This document shows positions 35,560 through 47,344 of a stretch of 64,000 nt of DNA, piece after piece. The stretch spans positions 44,825,744 to 44,889,743 of the forward strand of contig OW804096.1 in NCBI GenBank assembly GCA_942159475.1, in the 5' to 3' direction. The position numbers and the translations under genes were made by a program. Within the stretch, counting starts at the first letter, position 1. Each line of letters begins with the position of its first letter. The stretch comes from Sthenelais limicola. Taxonomy: Eukaryota > Annelida > Polychaeta > Phyllodocida > Sigalionidae. A model generated the notes under the pieces. The model did not search any database. It was given only the letters and a program-made list of their open reading frames with translations, and had not been told where the DNA came from.

Positions 35560-36140
35560 TGTTTTCCGCTTCTTAAGTCTAATTATAGGAGGATGCATTA
35601 GAATGCCTGGATCGGTTTGGGTGATGTAGATAGATGTCTTCAGATATTTCCCAGTATCCAACCATAATACACTAGCTTAGGGGCATGCAGCACATACATA
35701 TTACTACCTGCTGGCGTTTCCGAAGAGAATAAAGGGCTGCACATATCTCATAATGATCCAAGACCGAGTCATAGAATGTAGTGTAAAAAAATAATTAGAG
35801 CAATATGGGATTTTGATGAGTACGATATTAATTTCACCACCACCCTTTGATAGTCACAGCAAAGCATACCTGATGGAACTAACAGCGAGCGAAAGTCGTT
35901 GTGCCTCTGAGCAACAGCTGCATGGTCAATTTTAGCGTTTGTCAGAGGAAAGTCCACAACCAAATGGGAAAAAATGGTCAAGCCATTCTTTTCAATAATC
36001 CATGGAGGTGCCCAGAGTGTAGAATTGGACCTCTCGGCACATATCTTAGAGGTCATATAAACACTTTTCCATAATATATTTTGATCATCTACTCTATTTA
36101 GCCTATGTTTCATATGTACTCTCCAAATCCTTTCTTGAGG
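35560..36140. other. Non-coding stretch, nothing recognised
   Basis: A 114-codon minus-strand frame (35769-36113) has no recognisable domain or splice context, so I do not call it as a gene. Confidence 0.35.
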
Positions 36141-36141
36141 G

Positions 36142-36192
36142 CATGCAGGGGCAATGGCAGTATCATATATGGGATTTATGCGGATTATATTT
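36142..36192 (+). pseudogene. Possible U4 snRNA pseudogene fragment
   Basis: The string gcaatggcagtatcata resembles the strongly conserved U4 5' region (GCAGTGGCAGTATCGTA), with two differences. Gggatttatgcg and gattat follow in the same order as in U4 but with a deletion between them. The stem partner and Sm site are not recognisable. Comparison is from memory of the animal U4 consensus. A chance match is possible. Confidence 0.3.
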
Positions 36193-36440
36193 TCACAATG
36201 CGACCACAGCAGGCATAAAAATGCTTATTCAGCGAAATAGTCTGCGCTAAGACCTTAAGGCATCTTTACATGAGATGTATCCATTGATAATGTCTTAGGT
36301 CAAAACCCACGGAACAGCCCAGAACTAAACATTCTGATGTATTTCAGCACGCAGAATCTACAGGAGTAATACTATTGGATGGTGCAGTGCTATATTCTAC
36401 TTCTTGGTATACTTTGAAATGGATGAGGATCGACCTCTCA

Positions 36441-36499
36441 TTTTGATGAGTCCTAAGCTCAATAATTTGGAAAAGTCGAATAGGCATGTTTATAAAACT
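36441..36499 (+). repeat. Short dispersed repeat, copy 1
   Basis: About 59 bp similar to 38071-38130, including agtcgaat.ggcatgtttataaaa. Same orientation, separated by 1.6 kb and lying on either side of the 37092-37644 element. Confidence 0.6.
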
Positions 36500-37080
36500 G
36501 AAGGATGACTTAGGCATGCATTAGAGTGTCGAATGTTGGTGGCAAACTGCCACAAATATAAGGATATCATCGCACGTATATTTATATTGGTAAATCGGGA
36601 ACACTAATGTCATGAAACTGAAACAGCTAAACAAACGTTTTAAAGGCGTTGGTTTGAGAAGTTTGCTTTTTTTTAATTGGTGGCAAGGTTCTTGATCGTT
36701 CTCGTGATCCCCTCACCACCCAATACTCGAACCTATTAATGTTTTATTTTTGTTTCCGATGTCATATAAGACCTTTGCTGCCCGAATATTATTTTTCTAA
36801 ATGACTGCAGAAAACGGGAACTGAATAATAAATAGATGCTTCTTATATCACATCGGGGTGATGCGTCTGTTGTTCATACCATTTATCCTATTTAGGAGAG
36901 TAAGATCTAGATTAAATTTGGAGGAAGAGAAGAGTTTCTACAACCCAACCTGAAGCCCCAAAGAACATTAGATTTGGTAGATTGGCGCTTCTTAAATTTA
37001 TGTTTTCATTCCGGAATAATTATTCATCTCCCATGCATATTTCTAATGTTCAAAGGCGAAATAATACTAATAAAAGTGAT
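36500..37080. other. Non-coding stretch, nothing recognised
   Basis: AT-rich, with one T9 run near 36668-36676. Nothing supportable. Confidence 0.4.
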
Positions 37081-37091
37081 TTTTTTGCGCA

Positions 37092-37644
37092 TTAAAGGTA
37101 TAGGCGGGTGTTCCATGAAAAAAAAATTGGTCGGTGACTTTTTCATGAAACGTTCAGGGATCGTTCCTGACTACATAAGAAAGCAAGAAATGAAAAAAAA
37201 AGTACATCTCAATGACTTATTATTTTTTCTACAACCGCCTGAAAATAAGAGTGCTTTAGCCTTGAAGTCTATGGAAAATTTTTTTTTTTTCACGTTTCAC
37301 TATATAAAAAAAATTGATCGGTGACTGTTCATCAAAACTTTCCACACATATACATGGGGTATTATGCTACTGATTTACCAAAGAAAAACAGTAGGTTGAC
37401 GAGGTTAAAAAAAAGTTATGGTCATGCTAAGTTGACCACATCACCCAAATTTAGTAACCAAGCAGCATAATCAATAAAAATGAATCTTAAAAACATGACT
37501 GAAAACTGCTGTAATGAAAATAAACCCTGTAGATATTGGAAATCGTGCACAAATACATCTCAATTTATCATAATAACAAAATATTTCAAAGAAAAATAGG
37601 AGCCGCTAGGTGGCGTGTGTGTTGACACCCGCATATATCTTTAA
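37092..37644. mobile_element. 553-bp inverted-end element (MITE-like)
   Basis: The ends ttaaaggtataggcgggtgt (37092-37111) and acacccgcatatatctttaa (37625-37644) are reverse complements at 18 of 20 positions. The right-end sequence, including gccgctaggtggcgtgtgtg, recurs in opposite orientation at 61504-61610, proving a dispersed family. A direct repeat (aaaattggtcggtgact near 37122; aaaattgatcggtgact near 37309) lies inside. The open frame at 36974-37324 crosses the left end and is an artefact. The TTAA at each tip may be a target duplication. Confidence 0.7.
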
Positions 37645-37649
37645 TTTAA

Positions 37650-40350
37650 ATAACTGTTTGGTCCCTCAACCGAATGGACTTGGGCATGAATACTTGGATT
37701 CGATACCATAGAGGCGAGCTAAATATAAGACAAATGAGCTTGCATCGTCTACTGATGCATTCCGTTACAGGTAGGACCAATTGGTTGTGTGTCTCTTCGG
37801 CTGAAAGTAAAAAGGATTCTAAATATCACAGCGGATCCGTGCTCATATTTTAGATCATCTACTGAGAACACCCTATCCCCCTATATCCGCTGAGTGCTTT
37901 CACTTCTTGAAAACTCCCTTTTATGCATGGCACGTGTTATTTTGCTCGATCCATGATCAGGCCTTGCCATGATGAAGCGAAATGGCTTTGGAAGTTTGCC
38001 AGTAACGGCAGACAAGTCATAATACTGAAATGAGTATCAAATGAATAAGATTTTCGCCGAGTCGGCCAAGGATTTCGACGAGTGCTAAGTTCAATAGTTG
38101 GAAGAGTCGAATGGGCATGTTTATAAAATTTGAATTGGGAAACCATCGGTGGTGTTGCGATATATGATAAGTACGCCTTCTGTTAGAGGCAGATATGAAT
38201 TATCATAGAGCTAGATACGAATTATCATAGACTTTTAACAATATCAAATAGCTGTGTCATAATGTTTTTTCATGTTTTCTTTCTATAACTCTATTGCATT
38301 CTCTACTATATATTATTTCATACATGTAAAATAAATCAGGATTAGCTGAGAACAGCAACCAACGTTGTAATGCTTTTTACTTAATGATATATGTTAAACC
38401 AAACTTTCATTATTATATACCAATTCATAAAGTGCTTAAGCCAATATTCTCTTCGCACTGTCCTCTTTGATAGCTTAATTGGTGCAAAGGAGGACAGTAA
38501 ATTCCAAACTTGCAAAGAAAAAAACCAACTTCATGTATGACTGATCTTCATTTTTCTTCTTTTTTGACACCACAATGCTTTTTGATGGATTGATTATCCA
38601 AAACCAAATCATAAAAGTCAGAGACCAATAAATGAGATTTCACATGAATATCGGAAAATGTAATTATCAGACATTTGGTCTGTCTATATAAACATATCAG
38701 TTGTTTCTACCAAGATTGCCTACGCTGAAACCGCTCTATGTAGTGACCTAGCTCTCCATCATTCCAGACAGTAGGACTATGGTGATTGTCTGATATGTAC
38801 CATGGGGATTCCGGGCGAAAGTCGATCACCTTTTATATAGTGGTGTCATATACATATGAAGCAAAGCTCTCAGGACATAATATATGATATAACAGGTGCA
38901 CTCACTCTTTTGTCGTGCTGCAGGACTTATTAGTCTTCCAACCTGGTGTATACGAGACACAATTTTACGGCTGACAGACAAAGGTGTCGAGGGAGACATT
39001 TAACTATTATATTTTATGCCATTCTCCATAAGTCAGAGTTACGTTCTCCGGACCATATCGAGTCAGTTTCATTCTCATCAAATCCCAGTGCTCATAACCC
39101 TGAACGTGTTCTGCAGTCAGTCTGTTTCGAATTCCCCATTTGCAGTTTCTAGCATTGTATTGAGACTCTATAGCTGCTTCCCAGTCATATTTTAATTGAG
39201 TGTGATACGGATTTCAAAGTTCAAAAGAACGCGAATATCGTCTAGAGTATTATCGTTATAACTGAAAGTGTATTACTATTATTGAAATGCTATTTTCATA
39301 GTACACGCAAATAACAGTTTAATATATGAACCATACAAAAACGAGGACAAAAAGGGCAGGATAAGGTATTGAATCTTCATGACTCTTTTGTACCGACCTT
39401 GACCAAATAAGATTAAGGAGGATAAACGTGCACTCATAATAAATCAACACATAAATAGACGATAGAATATTGTTTTCGAATAGGGAATCCACCTAAATCC
39501 ACCAAATGGGAAGATATATGTTCGTGATGTATATGTAAGGCGTGGTGGATGGATTGGTGAGCCGGTTTGTATTTATTGATGTGTTGTCTTCACATTGACA
39601 CTACATATGTGAGGGGAAACAAATGAAATGACATCAACATCTATACTTAATGATACGATGGTGTTTGGGAATAAACTTAATAATTTATTCCAAGTTTTAT
39701 ATAAAATAAAAAGTATAAATTCATTCTTCCTATTTTTGTGTGTATTTGTAGGGGCGGAGTAAAACATAAAATGGTCATATCTATAAATAAATAAATCGTA
39801 CAATATAGCCAGCAATGTGCAAAATGTATAAATGGGAAAACAACTCGAAATCACACCCGAATTTCTTGACTTGAATGTATAAAACATTTTTTGAAAATCA
39901 CAAAAAATACCCCATCAATTAAGAGATCCTCGCGCTTTACACGATACTTGATAGTATTTGTGCAAATGTTTGAGGAACATGTGTGAGGATACCTCGTGTT
40001 GGAATGGCTGCCAGGAAGAAACAAAAGCCTAGGCCCATTAATCTTGGTGACACAACAACGCTTTTCTAAGAGCCTCCAAAATGAACGCTCTTACAGAGCC
40101 TTAAAACCATTGCTTTCTAATAGGCATTGAAATCCATGTCTCACAGAAGCTTTGACTTTCCGCGGTAAGCGTTCAGAGGAATCCATAGTAAACAAAAGTG
40201 GCATTCACAATTTAAACGAAAACAAGTGTTTATGTTTCTCTAAACTCTCTATAGTGTATAGAGAAATTATACAATTGGATTTTGATGTATTGACTGTATG
40301 GGTCATCTCCCAATAATTATCAGCAACATTTCCATTTTGATGAGTAAATT
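37650..40350. other. Non-coding stretch, nothing recognised
   Basis: Contains the second copy of the 59-bp repeat (38071-38130). Short frames (37937-38146 minus, 38946-39152 plus, 39573-39887 minus) lack motifs. No gene is supported. Confidence 0.4.
38071..38130 (+). repeat. Short dispersed repeat, copy 2
   Basis: See 36441-36499. Landmark agtcgaatgggcatgtttat. Confidence 0.6.
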
Positions 40351-40361
40351 TCTTCCCCCAG

Positions 40362-40408
40362 AAAGCCCGGTCTGTAAAGAAGCCCTGCCATGGGGACCGG
40401 ACCTACAG
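40362..40408 (+). CDS. Candidate 47-nt internal exon
   Basis: A strong acceptor (aaatttcttcccccag) is followed by 47 nt and then acag|gtaatt. Two frames are open; the third reads SPVCKEALPWGPDLQ. The acceptor is among the best in the window, but the exon is too short for a family call and the donor is average. Confidence 0.22.
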
Positions 40409-40555
40409 GTAATTCAATTAGATTGATTTTGATCAGAAACCACAGTTCATGGACATGTAACCGAAGACAATTCTATGAGCTTTCTCGGTTTTGGCATGGG
40501 CATTTCTATTCTCGCAAAATTACTTGGTTCTTATATTGCTTGATGATATCTTTGC

Positions 40556-40995
40556 TGTTTTGCCTGTCGTATCCCATGTGTGATGTGTTTCAGGAAAATG
40601 AGTCACAAGTCGCCCAAAATGGATTTTGACATATTATCATATCTGAAAATAGGAGATCAAGCCGATTCCAATGATAGTAAACAAGTAGGACATTTAATCA
40701 GTATTTCTATATGTTAAATTTGACATTATTTTTGAAAGAAAAGTTTGCAATATTTCTGCGTAAAGTAATAAAGTAGTTCACAATGCTCTATAGGATGACC
40801 TTGGAAACGCATACATGTATATATATTTCATACACTATTTTGAAATTTGGTACATGAATTTATTTATATGACTAAAGCGCCAAAAATCAGAAAATTCGTA
40901 CAAAGAGATCTTGTGAATAAATCACTTAGAAAAATATCAATTTTGCGACTTGTGACTCATTTTCCTGAAACACATCACATATAGAACAGCGAACA
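40556..40995. repeat. Fold-back: inverted repeat with a spacer of about 300 bp
   Basis: The core arm gatgtgtttcaggaaaatga (within 40577-40620) is matched by its reverse complement within 40941-40980 over about 38 bp, one single-base gap aside. Imperfect matching extends outward to about 40556 and 40995. No coding capacity. Likely a fold-back element or a decayed MITE. Confidence 0.75.
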
Positions 40996-41320
40996 TCTGC
41001 GCAACTGTGGAAAATTTATTTGCATAAGGACCAATAGGAAACAGTCCAGGTTGAACGATGAGTTTCCAGATAACTTCATAATGGTTCAAGAGATGTCTAA
41101 AGCAAATGTAAAGCTTCCCATACGACTATTATCTATTGGTTCCTTAAAGAGGGCCTTCCGCCAGATCACGTCACAGCCGGTATTCACGACAGCATATTCC
41201 ACCCCATTGTGCGTCCAGGAGTCTACCTCCTCCGCTTTTGGGATATTGCTATCTAATAATATTTGGCAATATTTCATGCAATACTAAAATATAAATATAT
41301 TCAGCCAATTACACTTTTCT

Positions 41321-41353
<33 letters not shown>
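41321..41353. repeat. (ACA)n microsatellite
   Basis: Eleven uninterrupted copies of ACA. Confidence 0.97.
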
Positions 41354-41487
41354 TAGAAGTGGGTTAGTAGATAACCCTTCTGAATGTTATCGTGAGGATT
41401 TTTTTCTTAACTCGTGAATTACCATTACGTCCCATATACTATTTTCCGTATTCTCGTAATCCTATGTTCTAGCTGTTCACCGGTCAC

Positions 41488-41745
41488 TCAACAAATAAGT
41501 CTGACTTGTTCAATATACTCGTTGCTTGCGCCCGGACACCAGCCCCAAACCAATGATCTGCTGAGCGGTGTTACTTTTTGTGGAATGATGCTGGGTATGG
41601 ATTCAATGCCAAGCTCATCTTGGAATGTGATTCCATCACTGTCATTCACGGAGATATGATAGCCCTTAGAGGATTGGCATTCTGCCTGGGGATCATTGTA
41701 CAAATCATTATCGCCCTGAGTTTCACTCTCTGCTTGGATATGCAT
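41488..41745 (-). CDS. Unrecognised acidic open frame with good start context
   Basis: An 85-codon minus-strand frame whose ATG lies in tacaccatgc (A at -3). The protein is acidic and polar in its first half (for example AESETQGDNDLYNDPQAEC), unlike the hydrophobic products expected from accidental AT-rich frames. The frame is open eight codons upstream (through IFLLYT), so it could instead be an exon encoding the end of a membrane segment and a cytoplasmic tail. No family is recognised and there is no strong donor. Confidence 0.27.
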   Translation of the reverse strand: MHIQAESETQGDNDLYNDPQAECQSSKGYHISVNDSDGITFQDELGIESIPSIIPQKVTPLSRSLVWGWCPGASNEYIEQVRLIC

Positions 41746-41984
41746 GGTGTATAGGAGGAAAATTGCATTTCAAAATAAGAAATAGCTATCTTTAAATATT
41801 GTTTTCATCAAGAATTGATCTGAACAACGCAAGTGAGCAATATTAAGATGTTCCTGCTCTTTCCTTTATTAGGAATGAAACGTGCCCTACCCGTTATCTA
41901 GTACAGTATGTTAAGGTATGAATATGTATGATCAATTCTCAGGAAAGGGTCCCTATCTTCTATAGTGCACATTCCTGTTCCGAT

Positions 41985-42070
41985 TCTTCCCTATCCCTCT
42001 ACGCCACTCCCACTCTCTCCCTAGACGGCATCTCCCTCTCCATTCCCATTCTCATTATCTCCATTTTATC
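41985..42070. repeat. Pyrimidine-rich low-complexity tract
   Basis: Repeated ccctct / ccattct / tctcc words on the plus strand. Confidence 0.6.
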
Positions 42071-42437
42071 TTCTTCTATTCTTGCTTTTGAACAAATTGT
42101 TCTCAATAACGAACGAAATAGTTTCGTTGCAACAAAAATGTTTCCTTTTCAATAAAGGTATTTTGTATTTCGACAGCACTATTTTCATATATCAAATGGT
42201 TTTAATCGATTGTCTTACAAGTATTGATATCTTATCATAACCAAACAATCTTTGATTCCAACGATGTATATTACATGTATTTGGGAGCTAGGCAAGAAAA
42301 AGCGTATATATTGGGTATTGGGGCAATGTATACGCTGGTCTGAGAATTAAAGCTATCGGGATTGGCTAATTGAGTGATGGTCCCCCTTAATAGATAACAG
42401 ATCAGAGCCGGCTTTTAACAAAGGATCAACCCCCAAA

Positions 42438-42902
42438 GTGTTGGTAATTCAGTTTGAGTGTGTGACCCATCGCTTGCCATCAATCAATCCCTGTCTGAAA
42501 TGGGAGATAAACAACGCTAATTCATCGTTGCCTCTCTCTACCTCTGCATTCGTCAATTTAGGTCTCACAGCATGCCTTTACCCACCGGCTTATGGGCGCA
42601 ATTCACTGGGTGATTTTTATCCGCATTTTGCTCTAACAACTCAGTTACATTTCGCTGGCCTTTCTATCAGTAGATTACACGTGTTATCTTATTTCCAGCA
42701 AATTGTCCCTTCCAGATATTTGTTATCCAATGATTGTCCCTGGTTTCGCTCGTCTGTTACTGATCTTACGCTTCATACTATCCCTATGATACTGAAAAGG
42801 AGCGTAAATATTCTTAGCACTTTAGTCGTTTCCAACTATTCTTCGCAGGTGGGGTTCAGATTCTTCTTTGTGTGTACCCAAATATCCATCGCACGTCACT
42901 GA
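42438..42902 (+). CDS. Longest non-transposon open frame (154 codons), unrecognised
   Basis: Begins at a non-ATG initiator (TTG), so more likely an exon than a complete ORF. The segment tattcttcgcag|gtgggg near 42848 could be a donor, and ggtaattcag near 42450 an acceptor. The product is mixed in composition, with no recognisable domain, signal peptide or membrane segment. At this AT content a frame of this size is only mildly unusual. Confidence 0.22.
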   Translation: MLVIQFECVTHRLPSINPCLKWEINNANSSLPLSTSAFVNLGLTACLYPPAYGRNSLGDFYPHFALTTQLHFAGLSISRLHVLSYFQQIVPSRYLLSNDCPWFRSSVTDLTLHTIPMILKRSVNILSTLVVSNYSSQVGFRFFFVCTQISIARH

Positions 42903-42909
42903 TTAATGT

Positions 42910-43825
42910 TTGGTTTATGTCCATGTTAGATAATATTAACATTACTTCGGTTCGACTACACCTCAAGGGAAAGCAATATGGCGGACACAATAAGAATTCC
43001 AATACTACAGATACCAGTAGTCCTATAGAGAGAGAGGGGACTGTGAGAGCGGAAGGAAAAAGAGGCATATGGGAAACGCACTAAAATATCTTTACATTTT
43101 CCTAACACAGGAACACCAACTCCACTCGACATAAATATTTTGATTCATGGACAATAGATACCAGGGATCAGGCCTACCACTCTTCACAAGCCTTGAAATA
43201 CTAGATACGCAGTAGTCCAGTGGCTTGACTTTCTATATCAAGTATACATATGGTCAAATCCCTAAATAAATGAGTTTTTTAATTGATTCTTTTTTTAGAA
43301 TGTTGGAATGTGTTTAACGGATTTTATTTTTGTTATTGCCTCAATCTCCTTGACATCAGCTTTCCTTTAATGCCTGCCCGTATATGTACGGTGAAGTTTA
43401 GTGAATTCGTTGATCTCATAGGATCTTAAATGTGGTGTTAAACGAATTTTATGCTAAAATGAATGGAGCTGATAAGACTTTTTCTATAGCAGTCTTCACT
43501 TCTGTGCATCCAGCAATCGCTGTAGGATAGCTCCCTTGATATGGCTGATCAATACACATATCTCGCTCATGAACAAGTTGACTGACCTAGCTAGTCCTTT
43601 GGGTGCTCCCACAACAAAAGGCATTGACGCGCATACATTTTTTAAAAAACGCCATGAAAACTCCTTTCAATACGTTAGGAAAATATGAATCCTTGAAAGG
43701 TCCAGGTGCGCAATTATCGGAGTCACGGTGGTAATTTATTTATAACTTGGTGGACAGGCCATCTCCTTCTGCAAGACAGATAGGCTTAGAGGTGTCCTTT
43801 TAACAATACTATTCGTCTCAACGAT
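42910..43825. other. Non-coding stretch, nothing recognised
   Basis: Overlapping frames at 42856-43084 on both strands lack motifs. Otherwise AT-rich DNA. Confidence 0.4.
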
Positions 43826-43829
43826 GACA

Positions 43830-44046
43830 GCATTTCCAGTTACTGGGGCTTTTCTAGATAATAAACTTTTCAATGTTGCTACGAGTTATTTTCTTTACCT
43901 GAGCGTTTCCGGGTACTGGGGCTTTTCTAGTTGATAAACTTTCAATGTTGCTACGAGTTATTTTCTTAACCTGTGAGCATTTCCAGTTACTGGGGCTTTT
44001 CTAGTTGATAAACTTGTTGTTACGAGTTATTTTCTTTACTTGTGAG
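43830..44046 (+). repeat. Three-copy tandem repeat, unit about 73 bp
   Basis: Units begin at 43830, 43903 and 43977. Each contains tactggggcttttctag followed by gataaact and ttacgagttattttctt or its variant. Divergence is low between units 1 and 2; unit 3 has lost about 7 bp. Confidence 0.92.
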
Positions 44047-44150
44047 TTCTAGGAATAATGATGGTATCATTACTATATCGACCGACATATCTGTGAGCTT
44101 TAGGAACAATGTTGATGGTATTTTTCATTAATGTGTCGACCGAAATATCA
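44041..44150 (+). repeat. Two-copy tandem repeat, unit about 53 bp
   Basis: Two units, at 44041 and 44091, share tgtgagctttaggaacaatg-like and tcgaccga.atatc landmarks. It directly abuts the 73-bp array, whose last unit ends in the same tgtgag. The minus frame 44036-44302 overlaps it and is not called. Confidence 0.8.
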
Positions 44151-44159
44151 CCGAATTTG

Positions 44160-47150
44160 ATATAATATACCTCTCTCCCATCCCTTGTCGGTAGGCTAAA
44201 GTTTTGTTTTAAAAGGCAAGGGCCGTGATTGTATGAATATTCCCCGCGGAGACCATTGGGCATATAGGTTTCAGCTTTATTGTCCCATTGGGCTCTGACC
44301 ACCTATAGTTGTTTTTCTTCAGTTCCTTGACCCCTTTTGATCCATTTATATGCACGCTTGTTAATATGGTCGAATCGAACATATTCTATTCGATTCCGCG
44401 TATGTAGCACGCGGTCTGGAAAGCCTTTTGACGCCAATATTCAATTGCACATAAATGTATTTATCGGTACTTCTCCCTCGTGCTTTATACCAATCTTTTT
44501 CCTAACTGGGGAACATCGAAATGGAGGGTCCCTCTACAATTAATAATCAATGAAAAATTATTCCAGATCTATCGATCCCTCTCCAGTGCTTGGGCAATGT
44601 CGTTTCAATGAAGGCTATCTTGGCTGCTCAACGTAGCATTCTACGGAGCGAAGGAAATGAAAACATTGCCCAACTATGAGGAAATACCCAGTAACAGAAG
44701 TCACATCAAACTTGACAAGCTCACGAGTGACTCAGATCCCAGTGGACACCAACTAGATAGTAATGAATGGTGCATGGCATACTGCCACATGCGTGGCCTC
44801 CACCCACATTTAGGTGACCTTCAGGCATGTCAAAGCCCACTACAGGGATATATTGAGGTGGGATTACTTTTCCTTTATAAATAAACATTTCCAATTGATA
44901 AATATTCGTCTTCTTGTAAGAATAGATCCCATAGGCTTCCCATCTATTTACTTATATTTAATAGGTATAGTTTAGTTTATCTATGTTAAGAGTTTGTCAC
45001 TTAATGAAACATGCCTATGTAGGGGAAGGAAAAGAGAGAAACATTTTTCTTTTCTTTTGTAAGAGACCAAAATACATTGCTCTTGTTTACAGGTCAACAT
45101 CTTTTACCTGTTTCATCCGTATAATATAACTGGATCTGAAGAAGATTATACCGTAATTGTTAAGAAGGTTTAATAAAAGGAGTTGTTGTGGCTCCACTGA
45201 AACTGAAGAATAAATTCCAATAACTTATTAAGACAAGCAAACCTAAGAATATTTGTACTGTCTGTATGAAAATGTTCAATGTCCTGAATAAAATATTTTT
45301 AAATCTAAAAAATCTAATCTAAAAACAGCGTAGATGTCATACGGGGAGTTCATGTTATAAACCTTCCCCTGGAATTTAAGGGCAAGGCCCTGACGATGGA
45401 TGTATAAAGCGCTTTGCTATATCAGAAAATAGAACAGGATTTATTTAAGGTTTAGATAAGGTGACCTCCAGTCGGTGAGGTAAATGAAAGTCAACATCAA
45501 GCTTAAGGTTGTTAAGGAGCTCTTTGAGATTCAGGGTCCAGTCCAGATAATCCCTTTTTCCGAAGTCTGAAACTTCTTTTTCTCTGATGTTTAAATCTTT
45601 TTATCCGACTCACAGAGAAAGGTTGGATGCCGTCGGTTAGTAAAAAAAAACATGCACCGCCGTTTGCAGGGAGCTTATAAGAAAAACAGTGGAATGTTTT
45701 GTGTTATTCCGTCCAGTGGAGTGACGAGCCACTGAGCGTTACCCCTTTCGCTGACATGGAAATCAATATGACAATCCTGATTAGTAGCAGGCCCAAAAGG
45801 GGGATCTGGGCTTAAAAATAGGAGAGGAGCTTTCATAAGAAGCATGATCAATAAGGGGAATATCCAAACCCTAAGAACTTATGGAAAACGCTACTTTTTG
45901 GTCATGCATACTCCCTATAAACGGGGATATTACATGTTTAGGTCTCCCATAAGCCGGCATCCGTCCAAAAGATAATCAATTGATTATGATTGTATATAAA
46001 CACTCGGAAAAGTGAATGGCAGTATAAAAGGACTGAAGCAGTGTGTTGGTTTCCTCGTTGGCCTGGACCTGCCGAGGGCATATTTTCAAATTTCATTAGG
46101 CCATGCAATATTCAGTGAGTCAAAAATAAAGCAATAAATTTCATTATCAACCATGTTTGAGCTATATAATATTATAACAGAAAAGGTGTATAAAGTAATA
46201 GGTTGTGATGAACAAATCCATACCTTTACTTTCCAACCAACCCGGTTTATAACAGGATATTTAACAGCAAAATGTACTTTTGCAAAAGGAACTTTTATCA
46301 TGTATGTTCTAGAGATGTACTTATAATCTCTTCAAATTAATTTGCATCCAAAAAAGCCACTAGCATACTCAGCAATCTGTAAGTAGTATATGACATTGGT
46401 AACTCAATTGGCAAACAGGCCTATATATATATATATGTTGACGTGGTCAAAATACTCAAGTAATTTACTATGACAATTATATAGGGTTTTCCATATAGCC
46501 TGAATTCCTTGCCTTGGTTACATTGATGTCAAGAGAGAGAGAGAGAAAACCCTGCTTACAGTAGCAACTCGCTACTTTGCGTATTTCCCAGTTTAGAGCA
46601 CGGGCCTACAAAAGGGATATCGCCACGAGGAGAAGAAGCTGCATATGAGCTACTCCGCTGACGAGATGAGGGTTTTATGTGTTTGCGCGCTGAAGGGCGG
46701 GTTGCCGAGGCGGAACCCATATATTATACATTATGCTGATCAAATTTTGTTGTTACTGACTTTGTGTTTGTGTACCCGACATACATCAATACACGACAAT
46801 AAGCAAGTTTTCTCTCCTTGATTTTATGATCTACAGCCGCAACCTGCACCTTTCCCCCTCACGTGAATGGACGAGTACTTGACATGATATTTTCATATGT
46901 GACATGTGCAATATTTAGAAGAAGTGTTCCCATGTACATAGTTAGTTGTCCTATATTCAAAATAACGACAGTGTCGATAGGTATAATTGTCAATCTGTGT
47001 CCTCCTTTAGTAGGAATGCAGTAGGATAAAGCCTCTTAGGTGTTCAACCACCGCTTGAGTAGTGGGCCTTCAAATTCCTCTCCAAAGTGAAAGAAGGCCT
47101 TTGTCCTGTCCTCCACAGTCCAGCTTAGTGTAAATAGTATAGATAAGAGA
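44160..47150. other. Non-coding stretch, no gene supported
   Basis: An open frame at 44657-44884 (plus) has a fair start context (ggaaatga) and polar composition but no domain. A frame at 45987-46109 ends in a consensus gtgagt but has no acceptor. AG run at 46531-46544, TA run at 46420-46436. Confidence 0.35.
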
Positions 47151-47159
47151 GGTTCAAGA

Positions 47160-47342
47160 GACGTCACTAGTGCGCCATGCCAGCGGTCATTATTTCGCGT
47201 CAACTATTCCGTTCGTTTACAAATGGCGGCGATCGAATCGGGACATTCAATAAAATGTATACATTCGAAATTTGAATTGTCTGATAATTACATCATGTCA
47301 CAATGCCACTCTTACTGGGACAAAACATCGAGATATTTATAA
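47160..47342 (+). promoter_or_regulatory. CpG-dense patch with candidate start codon
   Basis: Positions 47160-47245 hold about ten CpGs, a CRE-like gacgtcac (47161-47168) and aaatggcggcgatc, a YY1-like motif overlapping an ATG at 47223. The frame reads MAAIESGHSIKC and stops at 47340-47342 unless spliced; gtatac at 47256 is a weak donor. YY1 sites overlapping start codons mark many animal promoters. The motif is seen; the gene is inferred. Confidence 0.3.
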
Positions 47343-47344
47343 AT

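Noticed and set aside
35681..35700. Word resembling part of U6 snRNA (gcagcacatacata)
   Set aside because: Downstream sequence does not follow U6 at all.
36974..37324. 116-codon frame rich in Lys, Phe and Ile
   Set aside because: Crosses the left end of the 37092-37644 element and is made of A/T runs and an internal direct repeat.
37712..37770. Short open segment between accatag and ttacag|gtagga
   Set aside because: Only 59 nt with a poor acceptor; indistinguishable from chance.
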